Positions 42,495 through 54,120 of a stretch of DNA of 64,000 bases are shown here, piece after piece (positions within the stretch are counted from its first letter, which is position 1; every line of letters starts with the position of its first letter). Source of the stretch: Saprolegnia diclina VS20 (lineage: Eukaryota; Oomycota; Saprolegniomycetes; Saprolegniales; Saprolegniaceae); the NCBI RefSeq assembly GCF_000281045.1, contig NW_008246082.1, forward strand, positions 567,593-631,592, given 5' to 3'. The notes under the pieces were generated by a model, which made no database searches, had not been told where the DNA came from, and was given only the letters and a program-made list of their open reading frames with translations. The position numbers and the translations under genes are program-made.

Positions 42495-43337
42495 ATGAGC
42501 TTGGTCCTGAACACGGAGGGCGTGTCCCTTGTCCACGTCCACCCGGTCGTCGTCTTCCAGATCCTCGACCGCTTCCTCCGCCGTGGCGAAGACCAGAAGC
42601 GCGTGATCGGTACGCTCCTCGGCGTGGTTGACGCCGAGCACGGCGTCGTGACCATCTCCAACTCGTTCCCGGTGCCCCACCTCGAGAAGGGCGACGAGGT
42701 CGCGGTCGGCAAGGACTACCACCGCCAGATGCTGCTTCTGCACCAGCGCGTGAACCCGAACGAAGTCGTTGTCGGCTGGTACGCGACGTCGACGACCGCC
42801 GAGGCCATCAACGAGAACTCGTGCTTGATCCACGAGTTTTACAGCTCCGAGTGCGCGTCGCCCGTCCACGTTGTCGTCGACACGTCGCTCGAGTCGGACA
42901 ACCTCAACATCATGGGCTTCATCAGCTCGGCGCTCTCGGTCGCCGACGTCGCGCTCGCCAACCAGTTCAAGCAGGTCAAGGTCGAGACCAAGACGTACGA
43001 GGCCGAGTCGATCGCGCTCGACGTCATGGCCAAGCGCTCGTCGAGCGCGGCGTCGCTGCCGTCGGACCTTGAGGCCCTCGAGCAGGCCATCGTTCGCCTT
43101 CACGAACTCCTTGCGACGAGCGCTGCGTACGTCGGCGATGTTGTTGCTGGCAAGCAGGCCGCCAACCCCAAGCTCGGCCGTGAGCTCGCGGAAGCTGTCG
43201 CGTCGATCCCGCCGATGCGCGCCGATGTCTTTGACCAGATCTTCAACAACGGCATGCAGGACCTCCTCATGGTCTCGTACCTCTCGAGCTTGACGCAGGC
43301 GCAGCTCTCGATCTCGGAGAAGCTCATCAACGCGTAG
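42495..43337 (+). CDS. EIF3F: Translation initiation factor eIF3 subunit f
   Basis: Single exon, 280 aa, near the usual length of eIF3f. It is an MPN-domain protein: VHVHPVVVFQILDRFLRR, KRVIGTLLGVVDAEHGVV, NSFPVPHLEKGDEVAV, VVGWYATSTTAEAINENS, then the C-terminal helices (PKLGRELAEAV, FDQIFNNGMQDLLMVSYLSS). The FDQ-FN-x-MQDLLMV-YL segment is typical of eIF3f. The JAMM metalloprotease ligands are not complete, as expected for this MPN subunit. It is part of eIF3, cytoplasmic, in 43S pre-initiation complex assembly. Biased codon use is consistent with strong expression. Confidence 0.93.
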   Translation: MSLVLNTEGVSLVHVHPVVVFQILDRFLRRGEDQKRVIGTLLGVVDAEHGVVTISNSFPVPHLEKGDEVAVGKDYHRQMLLLHQRVNPNEVVVGWYATSTTAEAINENSCLIHEFYSSECASPVHVVVDTSLESDNLNIMGFISSALSVADVALANQFKQVKVETKTYEAESIALDVMAKRSSSAASLPSDLEALEQAIVRLHELLATSAAYVGDVVAGKQAANPKLGRELAEAVASIPPMRADVFDQIFNNGMQDLLMVSYLSSLTQAQLSISEKLINA

Positions 43338-43419
43338 ATACACCCATCACCTTAGTAATATTACCCTTCTCTTCCCTCGTTCTTCTTATGAACATGAGAC
43401 CGGAGAAGATCCAGGATGN

Positions 43420-44011
43420 NNNNNNNNNNNNNNNNNNNNNNNNNNNNNNNNNNNNNNNNNNNNNNNNNNNNNNNNNNNNNNNNNNNNNNNNNNNNNNNNN
43501 NNNNNNNNNNNNNNNNNNNNNNNNNNNNNNNNNNNNNNNNNNNNNNNNNNNNNNNNNNNNNNNNNNNNNNNNNNNNNNNNNNNNNNNNNNNNNNNNNNNN
43601 NNNNNNNNNNNNNNNNNNNNNNNNNNNNNNNNNNNNNNNNNNNNNNNNNNNNNNNNNNNNNNNNNNNNNNNNNNNNNNNNNNNNNNNNNNNNNNNNNNNN
43701 NNNNNNNNNNNNNNNNNNNNNNNNNNNNNNNNNNNNNNNNNNNNNNNNNNNNNNNNNNNNNNNNNNNNNNNNNNNNNNNNNNNNNNNNNNNNNNNNNNNN
43801 NNNNNNNNNNNNNNNNNNNNNNNNNNNNNNNNNNNNNNNNNNNNNNNNNNNNNNNNNNNNNNNNNNNNNNNNNNNNNNNNNNNNNNNNNNNNNNNNNNNN
43901 NNNNNNNNNNNNNNNNNNNNNNNNNNNNNNNNNNNNNNNNNNNNNNNNNNNNNNNNNNNNNNNNNNNNNNNNNNNNNNNNNNNNNNNNNNNNNNNNNNNN
44001 NNNNNNNNNNN
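43420..44011. other. Assembly gap (592 N)
   Basis: Unsequenced run of N. It removes the 5' part of the gene fragment that follows. Open frames running through it are artefacts. Confidence 0.99.
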
Positions 44012-44030
44012 CTTCATCGAAAGCTGGTAG

Positions 44031-44417
44031 ACGCTCGCTCCCGCCGCCGACGTCGTGGCCATGGAAGCCGCCCTCCGCGCCTTCCACGAGGGCACGCTCC
44101 TGAGTTGGTAACCCTCTCTCTCGGTCCATTTCAGAAGTCGCATCTGAGGTTCAGCTGGTAGCGAGTTTCGTCTTGGGTCGTTTGCCACAGCGGGGTACTT
44201 GCTTCGCTTGCCACCGAACACCGCCGTCCTCCCGCAGGACTTGGACGACGCCATTGTGGTCGCCGCCCGCGTGCTTGGCCAAGCCTTTGTCGTGAAGTGG
44301 ACGCGCCACGCGTGGGCAGCGACCAACGCAGCCGTCGTGCAAGAGACTCTACCAGCGTTCGCGCAGCTCGCGTCGCTTCGTCTGCGCTACCCCAGCTATG
44401 CGCTGGTGGCACCGTAA
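44031..44417 (+). CDS. 3' fragment of unknown gene, 5' end in gap
   Basis: Two exons are visible: 44031-44107, preceded by a likely 3' splice site (TAG at 44028-44030), and 44162-44417. About 110 residues remain: TLAPAADVVAMEAALRAFHE, then CEFRLGSFATAGYLLRL, a helical stretch (DLDDAIVVAARVLGQAFVVK) and a C-terminus in YPSYALVAP. The start codon and N-terminus are lost. No family recognised. The gene converges with the hotdog-fold gene, with 44 bp between the stops. Confidence 0.5.
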
Positions 44418-44461
44418 CGTTAACACTAAGTGCACGGGTCAAGTCGAACTGGAGCGGCTTG

Positions 44462-45763
44462 TTAGACGTCGACAATCTGTTCGATGGCCTCTTCCGTGTA
44501 CTTCCAGCCCACCGAGCGCATGTAGCCCGAGAGCACCGCCTTCGACTCGAGGCCGACGCTAAAGCCAATGAGGCCGCGTTCGGCCTCCTTCTTGGCAAAG
44601 ACGTCGCAGTGCAACGTCGGCACGCGCGGGAGCTCGGCCAGCGGCGTCTCGAGCGAGCAATGGCAGGCGATCGGGTACGTGAGGTTGTCGCCTACGCCCT
44701 CCGGTCAGCGGGTGCTACGGCCACGAGAAACGAGGTACCTTGGTGCTGCTCGATCGTCGACGTCGCAGCGGCCGCCATCCACAAGAACGTCGCACGCGGC
44801 TCGGGCGTCGAAAAGAGCGAGAGCTGCTCCACGTCGACCGCACCGCCCTAGCCGTTCGGTTGAGAAAATAGCGGCGACAGGCATCTACGACAGACCTTGT
44901 CAAAGTCGGCAAGGCGCTCCTTGGAGCAGTTGAGCGGGAAGCGGCGGCTCGGCTGGTCCATTGCCGTTGTGAGGAGTTCCATGTCGATGGGGTTGGACGG
45001 CCCCTTAATGGGAATCGCTTGCTTGGCCGGGATCGTATGGGGCACGACGAAGTACAGCGACGACTGCCACACGACCGACTCGTCGTCAAAGAGGTCGGTT
45101 TGCACCGTAAACTCAATACCCTCGGGCGTAAACACCTTGCTGATGAGCGCCATGAGGCACTACGATCGATCGATTCAGAGCCATCAGGACAAGACAAGCG
45201 CAATGTACGTTGAGCTCTTCGTCGACTGCGATGCGACGCAGCTGCGTCACGTGCAGGCGCTTCCACACCATCGTGTCGACGCGCGTCGGAAAGTGCGAGT
45301 TGCCGAGCAGTTGCACCAAGAGGTGGCCGCACAGAATCTACGCGATTAGGATCGCATGGGCTTCCCAACGAGCGCGTACCTGGGGAAACATGAGGGGCAC
45401 GGCCGTGATGTCCTTGGCCGGCGCGCCCAAGGCCGCCCGCACACTCGAGATTTCCTGGTCCAAAATATAAAACTTGGTCTGCAGCGTCACACGCGGACAC
45501 GGCTGCAGCATGCGCTCGCGCGAGGTCCAGCCGCGGCGCACATGGCTCGAGATGGCGCAGCGAATCTTAAACTCCTTGGACCCGCGGTCGAGTGGACCTG
45601 GCAGCATGGGCAATCTACGCAAGATGATCGATGATGCTACATTCTCGAGCTCGTCGTCGTCGTACTGGCGGAAGAGGTCATGGTCCCATGTCGCCCAGAT
45701 GAAGACGAACGGAAGGATGAGCGCGACGACCACCATGGGCGCGATGAGCCATGCTTGCTCCAT
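44462..45763 (-). CDS. Membrane-anchored hotdog-fold (MaoC-like) protein
   Basis: Five exons (45380-45763, 45209-45337, 44896-45159, 44739-44847, 44462-44691) give 371 aa. The start MEQAWLIAPMVVVALILPFV provides an N-terminal membrane anchor followed by a charged stretch. The central part resembles the N-terminal half of MaoC/FAS-type double-hotdog dehydratases: VPLMFPQILCGHLLVQLLG, FPTRVDTMVWKRLHV, RIAVDEEL, then VVWQSSLYFVVPH (compare the VWES-type strand). The usual hydratase signature (Y-x-x-x-S-G-D-x-N-P-x-H) is not visible in the second half, which has SVGWKYTEEAIEQIV instead. It may be a noncatalytic or thioesterase-like acyl-binding protein of the ER or outer mitochondrial membrane. 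The family call is from pattern only and is moderate. Confidence 0.55.
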
Positions 45764-46433
45764 TGTCCTGCGTCCTCTGCCGCAAGCTTGCGATTGCGAG
45801 CGTAACGCCAACGGCCACCACCGGTGATTGGGCGACGCCATTTTATCCGGAACATCGCGTCAGCGCTGGCTATCCGGACGCTATCATCGTTCACCGCGCG
45901 GAAAGGTCCGCGAAATCGGCGCTGGGCGCTGCGAGGTGATCGCGAATTCTGCCGGATACGCGCGGTCACGTGACCGCCCGTTGCGCAATAGACGTACGGG
46001 TGTCCACAGCGCGTCACTGGACCGCAGCGCACGTTGCTGTTGTCGCCAGTCGCGTGCAAGCGCCAAACCCGTTGCAGCTGCGCATCCCCGCCGGTGCGTC
46101 CGGATACGGCGCCGCCGTGTCGCAGGGCCGCTGTCACGGACGTTGGCGCGCCATGGCCAGCGAGGTCCAGTGACGGGACCGAGGGGCCGCGGTCGATGCT
46201 GCCATGCACGGTGGCAGAGGTCAACGTGTCTCGAAGCACGATCGCGCTCGGTAGGCGACGGCAGCGCGTCGGCGGCTGTCGGGTGACCGTGAAAACCTGG
46301 GTTTGGCGCGCCCGTATCCGGATCCTCGGACCTTCTGTGGTTTCAACAAATCGAACTTTGACGTCGAGGAGAGACCAGGGCCAGTGGCAGCAGCAGAAGC
46401 AGCAGCAGCAGCGTCGTCAGCCGTACTTCTTCC
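45764..46433. promoter_or_regulatory. Divergent promoter with five CCGGA-type elements
   Basis: This 670-bp spacer lies between divergent genes. It holds TTATCCGGAAC (about 45843), CTATCCGGACGC (about 45870), GCCGGATACG (45951), TCCGGATACGG (about 46099) and GTATCCGGATCC (about 46314), the densest cluster of the palindromic core in the window. No gene seen. Confidence 0.55.
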
Positions 46434-47992
46434 ATGACGATCCACACCGATGTAGAGAAGGACCCGATCCTGCGCCGGCAGTCGACGAGCCGGCGCCAGC
46501 TCGGGATCCTGCCCGTGGCGCTCATCACGTATTTCAACGTGTCGGGCGGCCCGTGGGGCAGCGAGCCCATCATCGCGTCGTGCGGGCCACTTATCGGGAT
46601 CCTCGCGGTCTCGATCTTCCCGTGGATCTGGTGCATGCCATTGGCCCTTGTCTACGCCGAGCTCTTTAGCGCCTTCCCCACCGACTCGAGCTTCTGCACG
46701 TGGGTCGGCATGGCCTTTGGCCGCCCCATGGGCTTCCACGTCGGCTACTGGTCGTGGGTCGCCGGCGTCATTGACAATGCAATCTATCCGTGCCTCATTG
46801 TCGACTCGCTCTTTGGTCTTCTCAATGGCAACCTCGACGGCGACGGCGGCGACGACGGGATCTCGTTCAGCACCAAGTTTGGTGCACGCGTCGCGATCGC
46901 CATCTTGTTTATGATCCCGACCCTCACGAGCATCAAAATGGTCGGCAACACGATGCTCTTCCTTGCCATCATCGTCGCGATGCCCTTCCTCGTCATGGTG
47001 TTTGTCGCTATTCCGCAGATCGAGCCGGCCAACTGGTTTGTCATCTCGGACGAGGTATGCTCTCTCGACCTATGCAGGCGATTGACGATGCCTATAGCGC
47101 AACTGGACGCAACTCATCAGCGTCCTGTACTGGAACTACTCGGGCTTTGACGCGGCCGGCGCCTACGCGGGCGAGATCCAAGACCCGAAGCGCACGTACC
47201 CCAAAGCCATGATGCTCACGGTCGTGCTCATTGCGTTCACGTACATCATCCCGTTCATCGCCATCTCGGGCGCCGACAAGCCTCACTACACGACGTGGAC
47301 CGACGGCTCGTACTCGCAGATCGCCCAAGGCATTGGCGGTACAAGCCTCATGGGATCCTCGCGCTCAGCGTATTCTAGGCGTCTGGCTCTGCGTCTGGGT
47401 ACTGATTTCCAACTTTTTCGGCAACCTCGGCTTGTACATTGCCGAGATGACCAAAGACGGGTTCCAGCTGGCGGGCATGGCCGACTCGGGCCTCGCGCCG
47501 TCCTTCTTTGCCGTGTACGTGGTGCTACTGCTTTGCTTTCTCGGTGCTCATCCTACGGCGTAGGCGCCATGGCCCCAACGGCGTGCCCCGTCGGTCGATT
47601 TTCTTGTCGTTCTCCATCATTGTGGTCATGTGTCTCTTTGACTTTGAGACGATTTTGGGCGTCGACAACTTTCTCAACGCGCTCGCAAGCGTCGTGGAGA
47701 TTTGCGCCGCCGTGCGCATGCGCTACACGCACCCGGAGATCGACCGTCCGTACAAAGGTATGACGTTCTTTTTGCAGCAAGAAGCACTCACCGCGCTTGG
47801 CTAGTCGCGCTCTCGGATCAAAACCTGGCAATCGCCATGGTGCTGCCGCTCTGCGTCGGCTGCTACGTGGTGTGGAACGAGCTGCTCATCAACACGGTGA
47901 CGCTCGTGCTGTGCACGCTCACGCTCGTCATTGGCGCTATCATGCAGCGCTTCTTGGAACACGCGCACCCGCACACGTTTATGCACGTCTAG
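46434..47992 (+). CDS. APC-family amino acid or polyamine permease
   Basis: Five exons (46434-47054, 47098-47338, 47379-47514, 47564-47757, 47805-47992) give 459 aa with about 12 hydrophobic segments. The first TM has the APC helix-break motif ITYFNVSGGPWGSEPI, close to the SGGPxGxE motif of plant and protist polyamine-uptake/LAT-like carriers. Other family marks: YAELFSAFPTDSSFCTWV, YWNYSGFDAAGAYAGEI (TM6 region) and RHGPNGVPRRSIFLS. It is a secondary transporter at the plasma or organelle membrane. The substrate (amino acids or polyamines) cannot be fixed from sequence. The C-terminus ends HPHTFMHV. Confidence 0.88.
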
Positions 47993-48117
47993 CGCCCGCC
48001 ACTTGCCATGTAAACCAATATATAGCGAGCAACATATCCTACTCTCCCCACTGGGATCGACGCGATGGGAGGACTGCGCTGTTGGCTCCAACGAGCAGCA
48101 GCGTATAGTTGTTCGTA

Positions 48118-50381
48118 TTACGCCTCGTCGGCCACGTCAAGAAGCCCAAGAAGGTCCGCGAGCTCGTCTTCGTCGAAGCCCGGCAGCGTCGGGCAGTTGG
48201 CGCTCAGCAGCGGCTTGCGCCACGCCGCGAGGTCCGTTGCCTTGCCCTTGGAGACGACCACGATGCGGTTCACGTCTTGCTCGGACGCGCGAAGCTCCAG
48301 CACGGGTGACGCGCCAAAGGCGGCGTGCAGCCGCGACAAGACGTCCTTGTACATGGCGCTGGACCGGCACGAGACGTTGAGAAGGAGCACGCCGTGCTCG
48401 CGAAGTGCCATGTGCATCGCCTACATACTGGTATGTGGCATCGCAGTTGGGACGTTATTGTATACCGCAAGAGACGACGGCGAAAGGAACGTGAGCGGCG
48501 GGCACGTGATCCCGGCCGCCTTCTCGTCGGCCGTCTTGGCATCGACGTCGATCAGAATCGAGTCGTAGGACGCGGGGGCTACGAGCGACATGGGCGGGTT
48601 TGTACCGGAAGAGGACGATGCGGTTTACCTGCGGCAGCAAGCACGGCCAAGCCGTCGTCCGTGATGACGTGAAGGTTGCTGTTGGTCATCAAGCCAAAAT
48701 ATGTGGTCGCAATCTCGACGATAGTCGGGTCGAGCTCGACGGCGGTCAGTGCCACCGACGGCATCGTAGCCTGCACGTAGCTGGCGAGCGAGCCGCCGCC
48801 GAGACCGACAAGGAGGCTGCGGTGCTTCTCCGTCGCCGCTACCGGATGCAACTCGGTGTGCGTCTTGAGGAGCGCGGCCATGCTCTTGTGGTACTCGAAC
48901 GCGAGGTACGTCGGGTCAAACCGGACGCGGGTCGACGCCGCCTTCTTCTTCTTGGCCTTGAGCTGCTTGGCTGCACAAAACTCAACATATAGCTCGATCA
49001 AGTCGATGCAATATACCTGTGAGCGCGGGCAAGAGCGAAATCTCCGTCTGGATCGTGTTGCTGTTGCTGAGGAAGACGAGCCGGCGGTGGGTCTCGACCT
49101 CTTCGATAAAGTAGTCGCCACTGAGCGCCGACGTGCCTTGGGCCACCACCTGGCGCTGACCAAGGCCCTCCTGGACCGTCATGTACGGGATCTTCTCGTT
49201 GCGACCCAGACTCTCGGGACTCAGCTCCATGATCTTGGGGTTGAGCTCGAGCTGAACCGCCTCCAAGCTCTCAAACGTATGCGTGCGGCCGAGGCTCACG
49301 ATAAGGAAGCGCGAGAAACCAGCGCCAGACGCAAGTTCCATCGCGCCCTCCTCGGTCGCAAAGAGGTACTCGTGCTCGCGGCCCTGGGGCACAAGGAAGA
49401 CGCCGCACGTGCCGTTGGGGCCTTGTGCGTGGACGTCGACGAGGCGGATCGAGTAGCGCGGCGTCGTGTTGAGGCCCGTCGACGCGCTCGTCATGAGCTC
49501 GATAACGCGCTGGCGGCCGACGTGGATCTTCTTGAGCTCGAGCTGCGACATGGAGTACCACTGCGTGGCTTCGATCTCGTGGAGAAGCCAGGCCTTGCGC
49601 GCACGTGCGTCGCCGTCGTGGAACATCTTGCCGTTGTACTTGACCATCGGCATCGGCGCCGCTTGCTTGGTGCAGACGAGGAAGAAGGGCGTGAACGGCG
49701 TGTTGCTCTTGGCGTCCTTGGGGACCTGCAGACACAAGGTGAGTACGTCCATCGCCATGTATGAGGCAGCGTACGTCGAGCACCGAGATCTTGTAGTTGG
49801 GAAAGGTCTCGGCGAACGTCGTGAGGAGGTGCTGGATGATAAAGTCCTGGGCCATCGTCACACAAATGTACGAGCCGTTCACGGCCAGCGTGCGGTCGAC
49901 CTCCTTGAACATCTCGAGCGCGCTCGCCAGCACTAGCCACGAGGTAGGAGGAAGGAGGCGAAGCGAGGAGGAGGCTACCTGGCGCATCATCCGTCGCCAT
50001 GAGCGCATCCAAAGCGCCCTTGTCCATGATGCAGTCGAAGCTGTCGTTCGCATACGTCATCTTGGTCATGTCCATGACATCCCACGTCATCTTGGGGTGC
50101 TTCTGCTTCATCTCGGCAATGACAAGCTCGGAAAAGTCCATGGACGTCATGTGCTTGTAGCCATCCGCCGCCCAGAGCGGACTCAGGTCCGAGTTACCGC
50201 AGCCGACGACGAGGATGCGGTCCGACGGCTTGACGAGCGTCTTGAGCACGGGGCGCATGTTGGCGTACTGCCCGTACCATTCGAAGGCCTTCTCCTGGCG
50301 CTTGGTGAAGAACTCGTCCCAGTACTCCTTGCGGGCAAAGTCCGAGTGCGTGCGCGGCAGCAGCTCCATGTTGTCGGTCAT
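48118..50381 (-). CDS. METTL13: METTL13-type eEF1A lysine and N-terminal methyltransferase
   Basis: Six exons (49979-50381, 49775-49932, 49017-49725, 48629-48970, 48466-48578, 48118-48420) give 675 aa (human about 699). N-terminal class I methyltransferase: YWDEFFTKRQEKAFEWYGQY, ILVVGCGNSDLSPLWAADGY (SAM loop), DVMDMTKMTYANDSFDCIMD followed by KGALDALM. C-terminal spermidine-synthase-like domain: LLVGLGGGSLASYVQATMPS, VELDPTIVEIATTYFG, SYDSILIDVDAK, LREHGVLLLNVSCRS. In METTL13 the N-domain methylates a Lys of eEF1A and the C-domain its alpha-amino group. Both SAM loops look intact. A second, YkgJ-fused C-domain paralogue lies at 16016-17588. Confidence 0.93.
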
Positions 50382-50804
50382 CGCTATACATTCTCACTGT
50401 CAACCTCACGCCGGTGATGGCATCTCTACCTGGACGATCGCGTGCGTGGATTGATGAATGGCTCGTGGCGGCAATCCGGTTCCAGATGTCGAACCGGCTC
50501 AAGCGCATCATCGCCACGGCTAACCGCTTAGCATCTTCGGTTATTGTAGTCGTCAATGAGCGGTCGTTTTTCGACGCACTAACCGGTTGCAACGCTAAAA
50601 TTATCCTGTTGGAATCCGGCTGGCACCCAGAATCGCCCCGCGATCTTTAAAATACACCTCGGTTCAACGACATTAGTTTCGCACATCATTTATTTTGCTT
50701 GACTTTTGTATATATTTATTTATGACAGGAGCTTAGCGTCCGTGTTGCTGAGGCGATCGGTATTAAATGGACGAGTGACGAAAGATGACACAAGAGCTTT
50801 CCCG
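50382..50804. other. Intergenic, 423 bp, divergent promoter
   Basis: Between METTL13 (minus) and the TBC gene (plus). It has several AACCGG/CCGGTT repeats (about 50476-50590), an ATCCGGC element near 50613 and a TATATATTTATTTATG AT-rich tract near 50708-50723. No gene supported. Confidence 0.5.
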
Positions 50805-52394
50805 ATGGACAACAGTGAGAACGCGACGGCGAATGCGTCCTCGATAGCGACGCCGCAGGTACGGCCTTCGCCTGCATGAGCGCCGCCGTAGCCTCGTGGC
50901 GTAGGAGACGAGCCCGAAGGCGAGCATGTTCAAATCGGCGCTCCACAAGCTCGGGAAGAAGGAAAAGCACGGCGGCGGGTCGCACTTCCTCCAAGCTGCG
51001 TCGGCGTCGACGGGCTTTTTTGGCCGCAAAAAGTCGGCCTCGAGCCAGCACCCGCCGCTGCCCGGCGGCGTCAAGGCCTCGCCGTTTTGCAATGCACAGC
51101 TGCCGCCGGTGTGGGCGACGCCGCCGCCGATTCCAAAGGGGCTGCCCGCGACCAAATCGCCGGCCAAAGACGCCGTGGCCTCTGGCCCGGGGCCGCGCAA
51201 TGCGGCGGGCAACCTGCGCTCGGAGCAGTTTGCGACGCTCCTCAAGAACGACAAGCAAGACTCGGTGGACCTCGAGAAGCTGCGCGAACTCAGCTGGGGC
51301 GGTGTGCCCGTCGAGTTTCGACCGCTCGTGTGGAAGCTCCTCTTGAGCTACGTACCGTCGCACAAGGACCGACGCGAGGCCATGCTCCAGCGCAAGCGCG
51401 CCGAGTACGGCGAGCTCCTTCGCCAGTTTTACTACATCCCCGACACGGACCGTGGCATGAAGGAGCAGGAAACGCTGCACCAGGTAACCCATGCTCGTCG
51501 ATGCATTGGCATGCGACCTGACGATAGATTCTCATCGACATTCCGCGCACGAACCCTGGCGTGCCTCTCTTCCAGCACCCGTCGATCCAAAAGGTACCTT
51601 GGGTCGAGATCCTGGCGCCTCAACCGTGGGTAGAGCATGGAGCGCGTTCTGTACATTTGGGCGGTGCGCCACCCTGCGTCCGGGTACGTCCAAGGCATCA
51701 ACGACCTCTTGACGCCGTTTGTGACGGTCTTTCTCTCGGTCTTTGTCGGTATATATTTCGTATTTTGCAGAAATGTCGCACTTCTTACATGACGTGGCCT
51801 CGTAGACGACCCGGAGCGGAGCGACTTGAGCAGTGTCTCGGACGAAGCGCTCCAGGAAGTCGAGGCCGATAGCTACTGGTGCCTCACCAAGCTGCTTGAC
51901 GACATCCAGGTTGACACATTGAAACTTTTGGCACTGCTCACACTGGTATGTAGGACCACTATACGTTTTCACAGCCGGGCTTGCAGCGCATGGTGCAGCG
52001 CATGGAAGACCTCGTCAAGCGCTGCGACGCCGACTTGCACACGCACATTGTCGAGACCGAGTCGGTGCAGTTTGTACAGTTTGCGTTTCGCTGGATGAAC
52101 TGCCTCCTCATGCGCGAATGCCCACTGCACGCGATCATCCGGCTCTGGGACACGTATTTATGCGAGGACAATGGCTTTGAGAACTTCCACGTGTACGTCT
52201 GCGCGGCCATCCTCATGACCTTTGGCGACATGCTCAAGGAGATGGAGTTCCAGGACCTCGTGCTCTTCCTCCAGAGCCTCCCGACCAAAGAGTGGGAAGA
52301 AGACGACATTGAACCGCTCCTCTCGCGCGCGTACATTCTCCAAACGTACTTTGCCGACGCGCCCAACCACATTCCCCAAGCCAAGCAGCAGTAG
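50805..52394 (+). CDS. TBC1D22: TBC1D22-type RabGAP
   Basis: Six exons (50805-50858, 50905-51483, 51528-51593, 51634-51748, 51806-51909, 51954-52394) give 452 aa. A short first exon (MDNSENATANASSIATPQ) is included because it splices in frame; a start at 50926 is the alternative. The TBC domain starts at LRELSWGGVPVEFRPLVWKL. The Arg finger is in ILIDIPRTNPG (IxxDxxRT) and the Gln finger in SGYVQGINDLL, so it should be catalytically competent. Family-specific segments DHYTFSQPGLQRMVQRME, FAFRWMNCLLMRECPL and FADAPNHIP match TBC1D22/YOR1-like TBC proteins at the Golgi. It accelerates GTP hydrolysis by a Rab; which one is not known here. Confidence 0.92.
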
Positions 52395-52786
52395 CTCGTC
52401 ACGTTGTTTAAGTCACCAGACCCTTTCTCCAGCGTCGTTAGCTGTCGTCTCGATTCGCACGCCGCGTCGACTTGGAATTACATGAGCTACCCGACTCTCT
52501 TCCAGCATTGGCGATGTTCGCCATGACTAAAAAGGACTGGCGCTCTTTGGGCTACTGCGGTGGCGTCTGAACCGGTGGAAGCACCGTGCCTACGGGTACT
52601 TCGCCATAAGCGATCGGGCAACGACCGCGCCGTCATCGTCTCGCTATCAAATACACATGTGATCTGGGCATGTCGGAGAGGCGCTTCATGCATCGGTAGA
52701 TTTGGTGGTGGTTTGGGTCCTCTGCCCCAGACGCCAGATGACTTCAAAGGGTCACGAAATGGCAATTTCGAAACGGCAGTTGATCG
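52395..52786. other. Intergenic, 392 bp
   Basis: No gene supported. It contains the promoter of the following beta-propeller gene. An open frame across 52560-53135 is a shadow of that gene. Confidence 0.5.
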
Positions 52787-53833
52787 ATGGGCAGCTACCT
52801 CCAGGAGACGCTGCGCTGCAAGGGCACCAAGATCTGCAGCCCGTTCGCCCGCGAGATCAACGGAAAGGAGGTCATCGGATACGTCTCGTCTGGGACGGGC
52901 GAAGTGTTTGCCTACTCGGAGGGGAAGCACTCGGCGCTCGCGTACACGGGCGGCGAGCCGTACGGCGCGGTCTTTGACTCGCACGGCAAGGTGCACATCG
53001 CTGACTGCGCGCACGCGGCGATTCTGCGCGTCGACCTCGCCAACCACAGCCACCAGCCTGGCATCGTCGTCAAGGTCTACGAGGAAAAGCCTTTTCGCGT
53101 CCGCATTTTTGGCTCTGAAAAAATTGCGAAAATGACGTCGTAGGGCCCCAGCAGCATTGCCATTTCGCCGGCCAACACGACGTACTTCACCGACAGCGGG
53201 CCGCTCGGCGAGACGACGCTCGAGAACCCGCGGGGTAGCGTCTTTTGCATCGCTGCCAACCCGAGCGGCGGCCAAATTCTCAAGCCGCTGGCGCTAAACT
53301 GCCTCGCCCACCCCTGCGCCGTTGCCGTCTCGCCCGACTCGAAGCTCGTGTACGCCTCTTACAATGTGGAAGATCCTTGAACAAGTGCTAGGTACGTGGC
53401 CGAGATGATGGCCAACCGCGTCTTGCGCTTCGTCCAGCGCCCGCCCGGGATCTACCACATGTCGGTGTTCTACCAGTTTGCTGGCGGCCTCGGCCCGTCC
53501 TGCATCGCGTGCGACACGGCCGGCCGCGTCTACGTCGGGTCCTACGACATGGCCGGTATCCTTTCTTTAGCAAGGCTAGGATTGATGGAGCGAAGGCGCG
53601 GACGCTGCGAATGGCCGCATCTACGTGCTCTCGGCGCAAGGCACGCTGGAGCACGTGCTCGAAGTGCCAGGCCAGGAGATCACGGGGCTCTGTGTCGAGT
53701 GCGCACTCGAGTTCTTACTGTCAATAGCGTCTCATCCGCCAATATTACTAGGGGCACCCACAAGATGTACGTGACGGAAGCGACGACCAATGCACTGCAC
53801 TGCATTTCACTGGACGCGATTCTCAAGAGCTAA
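52787..53833 (+). CDS. NHL/SMP-30-like beta-propeller protein
   Basis: Five exons (52787-53098, 53144-53349, 53392-53555, 53596-53698, 53752-53833) give 288 aa. Repeating blade-like segments are visible: EVFAYSEGKHSALAYTGGEP, GAVFDSHGKVHIADCAHAAI, GPSSIAISPANTTYFTDSGP, AVSPDSKLVYVAEMMANRVL, CIACDTAGRVYVGSYDMAG, NGRIYVLSAQGTLEHVLEVP and THKMYVTEATTNALHCI. The D-x-x-G-x-(L/V)-(Y/H)-(V/I) pattern is that of NHL, SMP-30/gluconolactonase and strictosidine-synthase-like six-bladed propellers. No signal peptide is visible. Known protist homologues are annotated as SMP-30/gluconolactonase-like. Enzymatic activity is not established by these motifs. Confidence 0.75.
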
Positions 53834-54080
53834 GAACGTATATACTCGCCTGCACATATCCGCCGCGATCTGTGCCGAACGTTCGGCCGCATATTGTTTG
53901 GCGTTCTGCGCGCTTCTCAGCCTCGGAGGCGTGTCTCGAGAGAGCTCGGCGCGGGTGCTCCGACGAGCATCTCGGAGTAGAGGTCGTGGTCCCACTCTTT
54001 GAGTAGCTGGATCGCGCGGGATGTGTCGGCTACGAAAACCAGACGACGGCGACAAAGATACACTTTCAGAAAGGTTGCGC

Positions 54081-54112
54081 GCGTATCCGGACAATCCACA
54101 GTCTATCCGGAC
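54081..54112. promoter_or_regulatory. Two TATCCGGAC elements
   Basis: GTATCCGGACAAT (from 54083) and CTATCCGGACTC (from 54103) are two copies 20 bp apart, just upstream of the small gene at 54121. They could equally serve as its core promoter or 5' UTR. Confidence 0.45.
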
Positions 54113-54120
54113 TCGCCGGC

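Noticed and set aside
43386-44326. Open frames running through the N gap
   Set aside because: Artefacts of translating N as X.
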